A stretch of DNA of 64,000 nt from Cercis canadensis. Taxonomy: Eukaryota > Streptophyta > Magnoliopsida > Fabales > Fabaceae. The number at the start of each line of letters is the position of its first letter. Positions within the stretch are counted from its first letter, which is position 1. Below the pieces are notes generated by a model that saw only the letters and a program-made list of their open reading frames with translations, had not been told where the DNA came from and searched no databases. This document shows positions 1-10,803 of this stretch, in pieces. The stretch covers positions 414,502 to 478,501 of the forward strand of contig QAOA01000562.1 in assembly GCA_003255065.1 (NCBI GenBank). The letters run 5' to 3'. Both the position numbers and the translations under genes were made by a program.

Positions 1-1058
1 TCTCATCTTGAATTAAATTGGGTCTTCCTTTGGGTGTGAGTTGCCACCTAAATTTTAATTAGATATCTAGAATTGTTGGGATATTGCATTATAATTGTTC
101 CTTTGGGAATCAAAGTTATGTTAATGGACTAGCAATTAGGAAAAATGAAGAACCACAGAAGGAAAATATTGGAACTTGCAGCATACCTTGATTGATGAAT
201 GGAGTAGCAAAATGACAGAAGTTAATTAAGAGGTATATGTCCTATTCAACTGTTGAGATATGGGATGGTCTTAGCAGAATCTAGATTCAAGTGTTAAGAC
301 ACAAAATAATCTTTGACCAATCAACATATATATTTGATTGTAGTAAACTAGGAGTATGACGCCTTTAAGGATGACCTTGAAAAGTGGAGAAGAGGCTTTC
401 TGAACGCCTCCTTTATTATTATGTTCTTTTTTTTTTTTTTGGGGNGGGTTGTATGACTTAGCTATTAATTTAGGTTTGATTCTATACTAACTTCTCTTCT
501 ATAAGATTTATAAAATCAGTAACATACTTAATCTCCAAGAATTCACACTTACTGTAACAACAGACATACTCTTTTAGGGGCTATGAAGATTGCCTGAAAA
601 CAGTCCTTTCTTTTATATAATAATGTTTTTAGGATTTTTGCGGGTAAGTAGTGGAAGATCGTTCCTCTTAGTATGTAGCATATAGTTACATAATGCATTG
701 GAACTTGAATTTGGTTTTTGTTAAGATATGAAAACTAGAAAGAAAGATAAAGATGATGAATCTTGGAATGTCGGTTGGAAAGATAAATCCTATAATGCAG
801 TCTGGCCATCAAAAAGAGAACAAAGTTGGAATGTAAATTTATCAATCAGAAAGTTCTTAATCTCATTGGAAGAATTGCTTGTGTAGCACTAAAAGTTGGA
901 TGCCACTCACTCAAAGTGTCAATACTTAATAGATTATATTTGACAGGTGAAAGACGTTAATTTTTCCGCTAATTTTCACCACATTGTCATCTTTTATATG
1001 GTACACCTATTTTGTTAACATAATCATTATCAACCTATACTAATACATAACTATGCAG

Positions 1059-4000
1059 TTCACTTCTGGGCGCCTACATTTAAGTGGGGCATCAGCATAG
1101 CCAATATTGCTGATTTCTCCAAGCCTCCCGAGAAACTTTCCTATCCTCAGCAAATAGGTAGGCATTTTCATATTCTACTGCATTTACTTTTTACCATCAT
1201 GGACCCATTATACTCTCTCTGTCCATCTCTTTTTTGCTCACACACGCACAGACACTCACCCATGCATACACCTTAATGCACACATGTGGGTGTCTGGATG
1301 TGCTTGAGGCTCACATGCACAACTGGATGCATCTACAGAATGCTGTGTATTTAAGAAAAAGTGTTTTCTATGAGCAATTTTACAGCATATCTATTCCTAG
1401 TAGACTCCGTGCACCTGCTTCCGTGGGTGCCAGAGTCTCTTCATTTTTTCTCAACTCCCATACATCTGCTATCTCCTATTTTTTTGGTTATGTGTATATG
1501 GTGGTCACGAATTTTTTAAAAGAGTTGGGATAACTGAGTTCTGAGTAAAAAAAGGGTGGACTGCGAACTCTAGATTCATGGATGAAGATACATACGGGTG
1601 TAGGCTTGTCTATTTTTTTCTTAAAACAGGATTGTGGGTTGTTTTAAGATATATTTTCTTCTAATATAGAGAATTAATCTGAATCTGTGACACCAAATTT
1701 GGTGCTCCCTTTATCGTAGTATAGATTTTATGCTTATACTTGTACATGGCTGACTCCAATTTTCTTCTACCCAGCGGTTACATGTACTGGACTTATCTGG
1801 TCACGTTACAGCACCGTAATAACTCCGGTAAGTTTGATCTTATTAAGACAGCTTGCTCTCAGCAGGTTAGAAATTAAAGATGTATATGTGGGCTCAGTAT
1901 ATTTTAAGGAACATCTTTGAAAGCAGGATTTTAGCTCCTATTTGTGCTTGCTTTATTCTCCTTCTTACATTGCATATGTATGGCATCCAAGTTGGAATTG
2001 TAGGCTCTATGATATTGATACCAATTAGCCTCTGATATGGTAGATTCTAATATCTCTTTCACTGAATATGCCATGAAATAAATAGTAGAGCTCTCTCATG
2101 CATGCATTTATTTCTCCAAAAAGGTGCCAGGGTATTCTAATCACTCAGCTAACACAGTGATCTACAGGTCTACTTTTCTGTGCTAGAATTTGTTAATAAA
2201 CTCTTTTTTGTTACTGATCATGGTGGAAAAGGGGGATTTTAGAGTAGGAAAAGGGAAAGTGACTGCATGGATCCTTTTCCTGAGTACATTGACAGTTAAT
2301 TTTTTTTATTTTTTTTTTGAGTATATNTTAATTTTTTTTATTTTTTTTTTTGAGTATATTTTTCTTTCTTGTTCCTGTGTAAAAGAGAATTTTATATGAT
2401 CAAGATACACTTGTGGCAATCTGTGTTGCAGAAAAATTGGAACCTATTTAGTGTAAACGTCGCCATGGCTGGGACAGGCATTTACCAACTCTCACGTAAA
2501 TTGCGGTAAGTGATATTTGATTATTATTTATGTAGTTTTGGTATGATAATTTTTTCTTTCTTGAGCGTCCATTGAGTTTGATTTTATTTAATTGCTTATA
2601 ATTCTTATGCTCTTAGTCTATTTTCGATCTTTTCAAATACTACTCCAAGCTTTCCTATTTATAAAACTATAAAAGGGAGCTGGGGAAGACAAAAATTAAT
2701 TTAGTGTCAAGAGGGCTTATTATTAAATGTTTAAGAAAATAAAATTATTAATTTTGTTCAAGTGCGTGCGAGTTGCGACTGTCCATTTTTGCATAAAAAA
2801 TAAATAAGAATCCATCATCTTACTGAAGATGAACGGCCATGATCTTTCCTCTCCTATGAGCAGTACTAAAATCATATAAATAGAGGCAAGTTACCCCGGG
2901 TTGGCAGTGGTTTCCACGCCGCGCCCAATTTCTTTGGTCTTTCTAGGTTTAGGGTTTCTGGGAGTGGTTCATTTTCTCAGAGTTCGTCGTCAAATTTTCT
3001 GGTTTGCTCAACCTCTACAAAATTGAGCACCTTTGCATTGTGAATCTGATTTTGGGTTATTGAACCTATGAAATTTGTTTTATAAGGCTACATGTACCAA
3101 GGTAAGGGTGGGAATTAGAACCAGTACCCTTCATCTTGAATGTGCCATAGCGGCTGTAGCCAAATCAAACAGATGAAAGAAGCTAACTGGCCGGTTGTTG
3201 TGAGACCTTTCTGAGATCTCTGTCGACAAATCTGCTTACCGAGCTTCTCACATTCTCTTTCTCTGTTTGTCTTGCTCTAATTTTTCTTTTGCAATTTGTT
3301 TGGATTTGTTTTGATTTGATTGAGAAGGGGAGAAGAGGGAAATGGCATAGGATTTGGCTATTTACGAAACCCTTCTCTAACATCAAAATGTCACCATCCA
3401 GGCAATCTGCTTTGATTTTTCAGCAGCTTGCGTCTATGGGTGCCTACACAATCTCCATTTGCATTAAAATAATAATAATAATAAAAGACTTCTTTTTTTT
3501 CAGATTTCTGATTAATCATTTTTTTTGTCATCTCAAAAGAACTAGACATTCAGCAATTAAAAGATTATTTGTTGAATCTCAAAATTCAACTAAGAAATGA
3601 AATTTCTAATGGGAATAAACAAGTAAATGAGTTTCTTCAACATCGTATTTTCCAGAAAATCAACTTTTGAGAAAAATGAGAGGAACAAGTAAAATTACAA
3701 AAGTCATTAGGTGTTAACTAGTAATGAAGAATTTGTTAGTGTAGGAGGTCTTAAGTTCAGACCTTTTTGCTGCATATACCAAAAGGGGAAAAAAAAAAAA
3801 AANTGAATCTCAAAATTCAACTAAGAAATGAAATTTCTAATGGGAATAAACAAGTAAATGAGTTTCTTCAACATCGTATTTTCCAGAAAATCAACTTTTG
3901 ATTATATGAAAGAGAAAAATGAGAGGAACAAGTAAAATTACCAAAGTCATTAGGTGTTAACTAGTAATGAAGAATTTGTTAGTGTAGGAGGTCTTAAGTT

Positions 4001-4252
4001 CAGACCTTTTTGCTGCATATACCAAAAGGGCAAAAAAAAAAAAAATAGAGTTACACAATGAAACTTCGTGCTAGATATTACAGGTGGTTTTACTTGGCAA
4101 GTTTTGAGATTTTTTTTGTGATACCATATGATACTTTTGCAAGATTATTGTTGCTTCCGAATGTGTATCTCCATGATATAAGTATTAACTTCTGGCACTT
4201 TTCCAGGTATGACTATGCCTCTGAGGCAGATACCTCTGCGGCAAAAGAATAA
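1059..4252 (+). CDS. Mitochondrial pyruvate carrier (MPC2-type), 5' partial
   Basis: Subunit of the inner-membrane carrier that brings pyruvate into mitochondria. Coding exons seen: 1059-1157, 1775-1827, 2432-2505, 4207-4252, all with GT-AG borders and matching phase. The translation reads HFWAPTFKWGISIANIADF, then a stretch containing VTCTGLIWSRYSTVITP, then NWNLFSVNVAMAGTGIYQLS, ending DYASEADTSAAKE-stop. This is the conserved MPC core (FKWG, GLIWSRYS, NWNLFSVN). The first roughly 19 residues are absent: I found no exon for them in bases 1-1058, so exon 1 is probably outside the window and this CDS is partial. The last intron (2506-4206) is swollen by a gene-like repeat and an assembly duplication. 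The family assignment is strong; which MPC paralogue it is cannot be settled here. Confidence 0.9.
2296..2359. repeat. Duplicate flanks around a single N (assembly join)
   Basis: About 31 bases ending in TTTTTGAGTATAT (2296-2326) recur right after the N at 2327 (2328-2359), with one extra T in a homopolymer. It lies in an intron of the pyruvate carrier gene. It is read as two contig ends overlapping but not merged. Confidence 0.7.
2595..3640 (+). repeat. Gene-like dispersed repeat, copy 1
   Basis: This stretch matches 14140-15405 in the same orientation over most of its length. It looks like the 5' part of a gene: a TATA box (TATAAATA, 2875-2882), then 70 bases downstream a telobox-like AGGTTTAGGGTTT (2945-2957), a GC-rich leader, a possible splice donor in ATGTACCAAGGTAAGG, and a short ATG-led stretch (MSPSRQSALIFQQLASMGAY) near 3388. 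Compared with copy 2, bases 3452-3540 are unrelated and about 320 bases of copy 2 are missing; similarity resumes at TAGACATTCAGCA. It sits inside an intron of the pyruvate carrier gene. No known family recognised. Confidence 0.75.
3573..4044. repeat. Tandem duplicate around the N at 3803
   Basis: Bases 3573-3802 recur as 3804-4044. The copies differ by a 12-base insertion in the second, one A/C difference and poly-A length. The direct junction at a single N, with a poly-A run beside it, points to two alleles or contig ends placed in series. The unit ends in a tRNA-box-like stretch (GGTCTTAAGTTCAGACC) followed by poly-A, so a SINE-type tail is possible but unproven. Confidence 0.7.
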
Positions 4253-5357
4253 TGACGAAAATCTTCCAGAATCCAAACTACTTGCGTACTGTGACTGAAT
4301 TCTCCAGTTTGTATTCTTGTTTTTGGACATGAAATTGAATTCTCATTTATGGACGTGTTGTTCATTAATGGCATTCTTGGGAAGCTCCCCCATTTTCATT
4401 TCTGTATATTTTCCGCTTTATATGATTGTATCCGTAGAATAAGGGACTTTGGCCAACTGAATGACACATGTCCCTGATTGGCCTTTTTTATTATTATTAA
4501 TCATGGATCTTCAACCAATTACAATTAATAGATCACGCTTCTCATCAAAGAGTAAAATTTTAGTGACGGTAAAGTATCAGATATGAAGGATATAAGTTAA
4601 ATGACTGAGTGGCTAGACTAAAGAAAATCAGACACAACGATGGAGATTACGTGGGGGATGGTAGACATACACGAAACATGAAGAATCCTCTTTTGTAAAA
4701 CTTACTTTAAATTGGGAGAATGCTCTTCTATAACGAGCAAATAAACAATGACTGCTATTAGGAGGATGTTTTCAATTAAGATTGGTGGCAGACAGACATG
4801 TGCGCAATACCAAAAGATCACCTACATTGGGAGAATCTTCACAGCGAGATAACTTCACTACTATGAGAAAGAAGAAATTGGCTCAGCTTAAGTCCAGATG
4901 AGAAGAAAACTACTACTCCATCATCAATGTCATTTAAATTAATACAGAAAAATTCAATCCCACTCCATATAGTTTGTAATTCCAGAATGTCCTGTGTCAG
5001 TAAATATCTTGGGCAAAAATAATTAACCGTCCAATGATTGGAAAAAAGTATGCTATCTGTTCCTACAGTACAAATTACAGTCAGCCCTGCAAGGACACTC
5101 AAACAAAGAACATAAATAGGCATGGCATATGCCATAATAATACTCCGCCCATAAAAAAAAACGCTGACAGAAAGCCGAGGGAAAAAATCCATTTCATCAG
5201 AGACAAACATACAGACTGCTTTTGTGAAGCCGAGGGAAAAAATCCATTTCATCAGAGACAAACAAACAGACTGCTTTTGTGTTCTCAGTATACAGAGAAC
5301 TAAATGTGGCCCCTAACCACCACTTTGTGTTTCAGAGCTAACTGAGTACACACTGTG
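4253..5357. other. Spacer between convergent genes; 55-bp tandem repeat
   Basis: This is the 3' flank of the pyruvate carrier gene and, on the other strand, the probable 3' UTR of the uncharacterised EAR-motif gene. A 55-base unit beginning GCCGAGGGAAAAAATCC occurs twice head-to-tail (about 5174-5228 and 5229-5283) with one or two differences. It creates short open frames on both strands that I take to be chance. Confidence 0.6.
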
Positions 5358-8300
5358 TTACTGGCCATCTCTAGTCTGACTAGTTTTTGAATCAGAATCG
5401 CGTTCGTCATCATGAGCCGTCAAGCCCAAACTTAAATCCAAGGTGCTTTCATTCAGATCTTGTCGTACTATCTTATTGTTGTTCTGGGACATAAATGAAA
5501 ATCCAAAGTCAATATTAGATGTAAAACAAACAAAAGAAGATACAGATCAAGGAGCTCACTACAGTTTTGAGGCAAGTGATTTAGTATTGACTATATAACT
5601 TGTGGAAAGTCCAAGATGATAGATGAGAACCATCATTATCAAATTCAACAGCAGAAAAAGCCCTTTCTGTCAGCCAGTTGCAGCCTCTACCCTCCAGAAA
5701 TATGGAAAGAAACATGAAATAAATGAAATATGTGAGTAAAGGTTACCTGACTTTCTTCCATTGGGACATCATTTATGTCAGGTTTTTCATCCAAAATCTC
5801 ACCCTTGCGAGTTGGTTCTGCTACACCTGGGTCAGTATCAATTGTTTTAGCTTCATCTTCAACCTTCTCAGCAGCCTCATTTTCAGCAGCCTCATTTTTC
5901 TGTTCCTCTAGTACAGCAACCTGCATCATCAGACAATCCACATGATCATGCATTCCCAATACTCATTACCAATAAACAGAAAAGACATGTTAATTTAATA
6001 TCACCTGCCTAGGTTAATCAGAACAAACACAGAAATAGTTCACCAATGACATAACTGAAGTGATGTGACTTTGAATATGTCATGAAACAAAAATTATAAT
6101 TAAGATCACAAAATCACGTCACAGTATCAAACACAACACTCATCAATCAACGCTGTGACCACCAACCCCATGACATACTGCATCAGTACCACAGGTACAA
6201 ATCTTCCTTGTGGTGTAGCTAACTACTATCTATGTATCTAATAAAGAAGCATCAGGATCATGAAAAGTATTATGTTTGCCATACTACTCTGTTTCTATCT
6301 ATTCCCTAATATTAGGACAGACATGAAGCTTGTCTAGAATTGACTCCTTCAGTAATCACAAATAGTTTATCAGATATAATAATATAATCATCAAACATTC
6401 AGAATGTGGGATGACAGCTACTCCACAGTCATAGTTAACAATAACCAGCGACCAGCTAACAACCAGGAATTATAAAATGGGCTATTCCTTGCCACTTCTA
6501 GTAGGACATTCCTGGTCCTCTCCAACATTCTTTGGTTCTCACGTGTGAATGATCTAACTTCCTTCACTAGATCAGTGGCTGCTTTTTAAAGGATATTTTC
6601 ATTTATTACCTATCCTTAAACAAAGCTACCACAACTTTTTAATAGATATGCTCATTTATTACCTATATGTTGTTACCACTCAACCGTTTAACACCCCCAC
6701 CCCCCCGCCCACAAATATTTCCATCTTGATGCAACCATGCTTATGAAAGAAACCGATACTATGAAGGAAGCATTTTAAGTATCACCAAACACCCTCACTT
6801 CCTTTGTCACTCCGTTCTTAATTCACAACATTCTGTCTTGCAAAATTCAAATGCTCTCTCTTTCTCACACACACAAAGACAAAGATAAGGAACATAACAG
6901 AATTTCAATGATGCAATCTATTTGAGAAATAAGGGAAAAAAAAATGTGCGTTTCTGTGAACAAACCATGCAGAACAAAACAATGTATCAGCATATTCTAG
7001 TCCATACAGACATTCAAGTTTTAGCCACTGTGAAATAAGCTTCCTTAATTTTTTAGTCAGGTTTCAATGACTAAAACCATGTTACTTTCCAATTTGAAAA
7101 TTTTGAGAAAATATAGATAAAAGAATTGACTGAACAGTAAAGATAACCTGCTATTACATGTAGTTCAGCATCTTATATGGCATAAAACTTCCATAACCCC
7201 ATTCTTGACAGTGCCTTTGGACAAGAATAACATATTTAGTAAAAATAGGAAGATTCTGCAAAATTCAAGATGCAATTACTTGCTCTTTAATCTTTATAAC
7301 TTCTTCTATTCGTGCCCAGAACCTCAACCTCTGGTTCTGGCACACGAAGATGGGAAATAAAAATAATCTCAAAGTAGCATTGTTGCTCTTATATCTGAGT
7401 ACCGTTAGTAATTAAGCAGGCCACAAAATAAGGTCTACTCATTGATGAATATACAAAGAAAAAAATGTCTTCTCTTGTTACACATTACCATTATCATTCA
7501 AGCACTTCTTGATGTTATTCCCAAATTATGAAAGCCACCAGGGTCCACCTTACGAAACTAAATTCAATTTAGTATAATCTAATAACGGAGCCTAGAGTCA
7601 AAGAAATCAACTACTGCATATTAATTACAGGCAAAAGTCAACTAACAACATCATTCTACATGCTATTCCCATAAATCCCACAAGCCCAGCTCAAACACTC
7701 AGGTAAGAAACGTGCTTCAAAAAATTTCTTTAATTTAGTTTTCCCATTCCTAAGCACAAAATTTTTACTAGCTTGTCTCAATTCATACAAGAAAACCCTA
7801 AAGCTGTTAAACTCACGAAAACACAAAAATCAAGCATCTACCTAGTCAGAAAGAGGACAGGATTAGCAGTAAGCCACATAGACAGACATCCTCCAGTGAA
7901 ATAACCCTTCCCAACAAAAATCTCACCTACCACCAAAAACAAAATCCCATAAAAAACTAATCATGCCGTGTAATGTAAACACTTAAAGGGGGAAAAAACA
8001 TAAAAGGAGTGCACTGGCATCAAAATACCGGAACATATTTGAATTTGCGGCGAGGTGGCTCTTCGGGTAGTGGCGGCGGCGCTGCGTCCTCCTTGCCAGA
8101 GATATTATTATCGGCATTATTGTTGTTGTTGGCGTTAGTATTGTTGTTCTGGCTTTGGGTAATAGGGGTCCACTTGTAAAGCAAGAGATGCGAACCGTTA
8201 TTACCGTTAGTAGTACCATTGTGAGTCTGAGAGTGATTGTTGTTAGAGGAAGCAGTTGAGGGCGATACGTGGACCCATTTCTTCTTCCATTTCCTCACCG

Positions 8301-8370
8301 GTCCATTGAACACCGTGGCCGGTCCATACCGAGTCGAGGACCGCCCGAGTCGGGCCCCAACTCCCTCCAT
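5358..8370 (-). CDS. Uncharacterised plant protein with C-terminal EAR-like motif
   Basis: Three coding exons on the minus strand: 8029-8370, 5747-5920 and 5358-5483, all in phase 0, giving 213 residues. The N-terminus is basic and looks like a conserved box (ARLGRSSTRYGPATVF, then GPVRKWKKKWVHVSPS, about residues 6-38). A low-complexity Asn/Ser/Thr linker follows, then LLLYKWTPI, a Pro/acidic patch and RRKFKYVP ending exon 1. Exon 2 is Glu/Ala-rich (likely helical). Exon 3 holds DLNESTLDLSLGL, which fits both the LxLxL and DLNxxx styles of EAR repression motif, before an acidic tail. No enzyme domain is visible. The KWKKKW patch plus the EAR motif suggest a nuclear adaptor that recruits a co-repressor; this is inference. 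I cannot name the family. Confidence 0.8.
5984..7970. other. Large intron 1 of the EAR-motif gene
   Basis: The intron runs 5921-8028 (minus strand). It is AT-rich and pyrimidine-biased on the coding strand. I saw no conserved coding segment, transposon end or RNA gene in it. Confidence 0.6.
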
Positions 8371-10803
8371 GAATCGCCGCGCAGCAGATCTGTGGTGCTG
8401 ACTCGGTGGCGACTCACTGGGGGGCGTCCGATTCGATCCGCGTTAATAATGTATAGATCAAAAATAAGGAAATTTTATAGAAAATTTTTGATAAAATTGA
8501 AATTCTCTCTCTCTATCTCTCTCTGTGAAAAAGCCTTTTCTTTCTCTCTCTCTCTCTCTAAAGACAGGTGTCTTTTAGTTGCTTTTTATAGTTTCCAAGT
8601 TTGGGTTAGATCGGAGAGTTCCGATACGGCATTGAGTTTGCTTGCTATTGCTGTGGTGAATCAGGACCGTCAACAACGTGTACTTTCTAAATCCGACAAA
8701 TACTTTCCTTTTCCTTTTTTTCTTTTTTTGTTTTTTAAATGCTAGCCTTCAATCATTGGGAGAATATCAATTGGCTTTTGTTAACGTAATGTTAAATAAG
8801 TTTCAATGAGAGAGGTTTTCATATTGAAAATTAAAAAGAAAAAAATAAATAGCACTAATAGATGAGTAGTTTCCAAATATATTAAATATTGCCCTAAATA
8901 CATATTAACATGACCCATATTTATTTATGGGTTAGATAACGAAATTATGAAATTTATGTTTTTGATGAAAAATTAATAAACTTTTAGTATAGAAGGATGT
9001 TCTTGTTTGCATGGATTTTTTTTTTGGTAGATATTGGAAATATATATATATATATATACTTTTTGTTGTAAAGAATCATAGTTCAATTGGATTTTTTTTT
9101 TCTTTTATAACAATCTCAATTGGGTTTTGATTGTTTGGAGTTGTTGAGTCTCATTGTGAAATAAGCTTTGGAAACTCTTTTTCCTGTGAAAAAACTATTC
9201 ATGGGTAGTTTTTAAGTAAAGGTTCATGAATAGTTTTATATATAACACATCTCCTCACGCACAGTCTTTTAGGCTTGAAGCGTGGATAAGTACAGGCTCA
9301 ATTATATCATGTGTTGAAATTTTAATTTAATTAAGAAAGTGAAGAAAGAAATATTCAATCTCTTGACCAAGAGATCAAAGAGGTTTTGATACTATATAAA
9401 AAACTAATTCAACCTAAAAACTTAAACTATTAAGTGAAAGCCTAGAAATAATTTTATATCTGAAACCTTGCATACTAATAGTTTTGGTGAAATAAAACTC
9501 ACGACTATCACAAGTTTTGAATTCCATATTATTTTATTACAATAAACTCGAATATGCTTTTTTTAAAAAATATACATATTATCAATTGCAAAATTTGTCT
9601 GACCACTGTTAAAATATTCGCATATATTCCTTGATGAGAAACCATAATTTTTTTATTGGCTGGAAAAGAAACTACAATACTTGTTGATACGATATGTTTA
9701 CCACGTTTCGAGTTATATAACTTATAATGTACATGCTGGATAAATTATTTTACACAATTGTCATGGTATATATATTAAATTTTTATGGTATATTGATACC
9801 AACAACAAAAAATATTTTTGTAAAAATACTAATTCGATACAGGGTATAATAGTCTTGAACTTTTTTTTTTTTTTTCTCTTCCTCTCTTTACATTATTTTT
9901 TAATGATTGAAATTTTGTTTACATGCTACTCTAATCATATGAACGTAAATGACTAGAGTGATGGTGTTGAAAAACGTCAATTGAGTCATTTGACACAAAG
10001 ATTAGCTTAAAAAATATTGAGATAATGCCATAAACATTATAAAATATATTTACAAAAAAAATTATATAAAAATAAATAAATATTTAAGTCATTAATAATA
10101 TTATTATAATAACACTATAATAACCAAAAATAGATACACATGATTTGATTATGAGTATCTCTTTAACATTAAAGATTGAGTACATAATCATTGTGTTAAT
10201 TTTGATAATTTTAATAATTTAAACACTAAGGATTTTGATAATTTTAATGATTTGAATCTTTTAAATAAATGACTGCTAATTTAGTATCATAAGGGTAGTC
10301 AACTCAATGAAGGCCCATTGAGTTCATTATCCAGGAGACGGGTTCCTTGGCCCAAGCAACGCCTTCCCCGCCTTCTTCCTTTTCAATCACAGCCCTAAGC
10401 GTCGTTTTGAAGCTATGTTTGTGACTGTGTTGTATCGTTTATAGCGAGCTCTGACATTCCCTCGAAATTTTTCGTTATGGAACTATAGCTGGATAGGAAG
10501 AACGTTCCCGTCTTGGGTTTTTCTCTGCAAATTCTTATTCTACTCCTCCAACTAATAGGCTCTAGTGCTCTACCCCATGCCAATGAATTATCTGACTCAG
10601 TAGAACTATCGACAAATAAAAAATTTGGTAGGATTATTTATTCTATTGAAACTTGAATTTTCCATTAAACCAATTTTTCCTCCTGAACAGTTGTCTATTG
10701 TTGCTGATAGAGAATTAAGAGCCGATACCACCTCAATATTCGTAAATTTTCCCCCTTTTTAAGCTGCTTGATACACTTAAGGCCTTAAATTTTTGAAATT
10801 TCT
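8371..10803. promoter_or_regulatory. Divergent promoter region, EAR-motif gene / GAR transformylase
   Basis: This 2.4-kb spacer separates two genes transcribed away from each other. Near the minus-strand gene, CT runs at about 8508-8570 are (GA)n on its coding strand about 140-200 bases upstream of the start, typical of plant GAGA-rich leaders. The middle (8750-10250) is very AT-rich with an AT microsatellite near 9042-9058 and no gene. Near the plus-strand gene two Site II-type motifs (GGCCCA, 10312-10317 and 10349-10354) fit a housekeeping promoter for purine synthesis. ATGs between 10412 and 10803 may be leader uATGs. Confidence 0.55.

Noticed and set aside
1234..1533. 99-codon open frame
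   Set aside because: It lies in an intron of the pyruvate carrier gene, is made of a CA/TG-rich simple stretch, and resembles nothing.
4839..5261. 140-codon minus-strand frame
   Set aside because: Covers the 55-base tandem repeat in the 3' flank of the EAR-motif gene; internal repeat LMKWIFSLGFTKA..SDEMDFFPR is the consequence of that repeat. No family resemblance.
8029..8370. Asn-rich stretch as a prion-like or phase-separating domain
   Set aside because: The run is short (about 30 residues), codons are simple AAT/AAC repeats, and no further evidence supports it.
9042..9058. AT microsatellites as origins or matrix-attachment sites
   Set aside because: Simple AT runs are common in the window (also 43,499-43,520); no specific signal.
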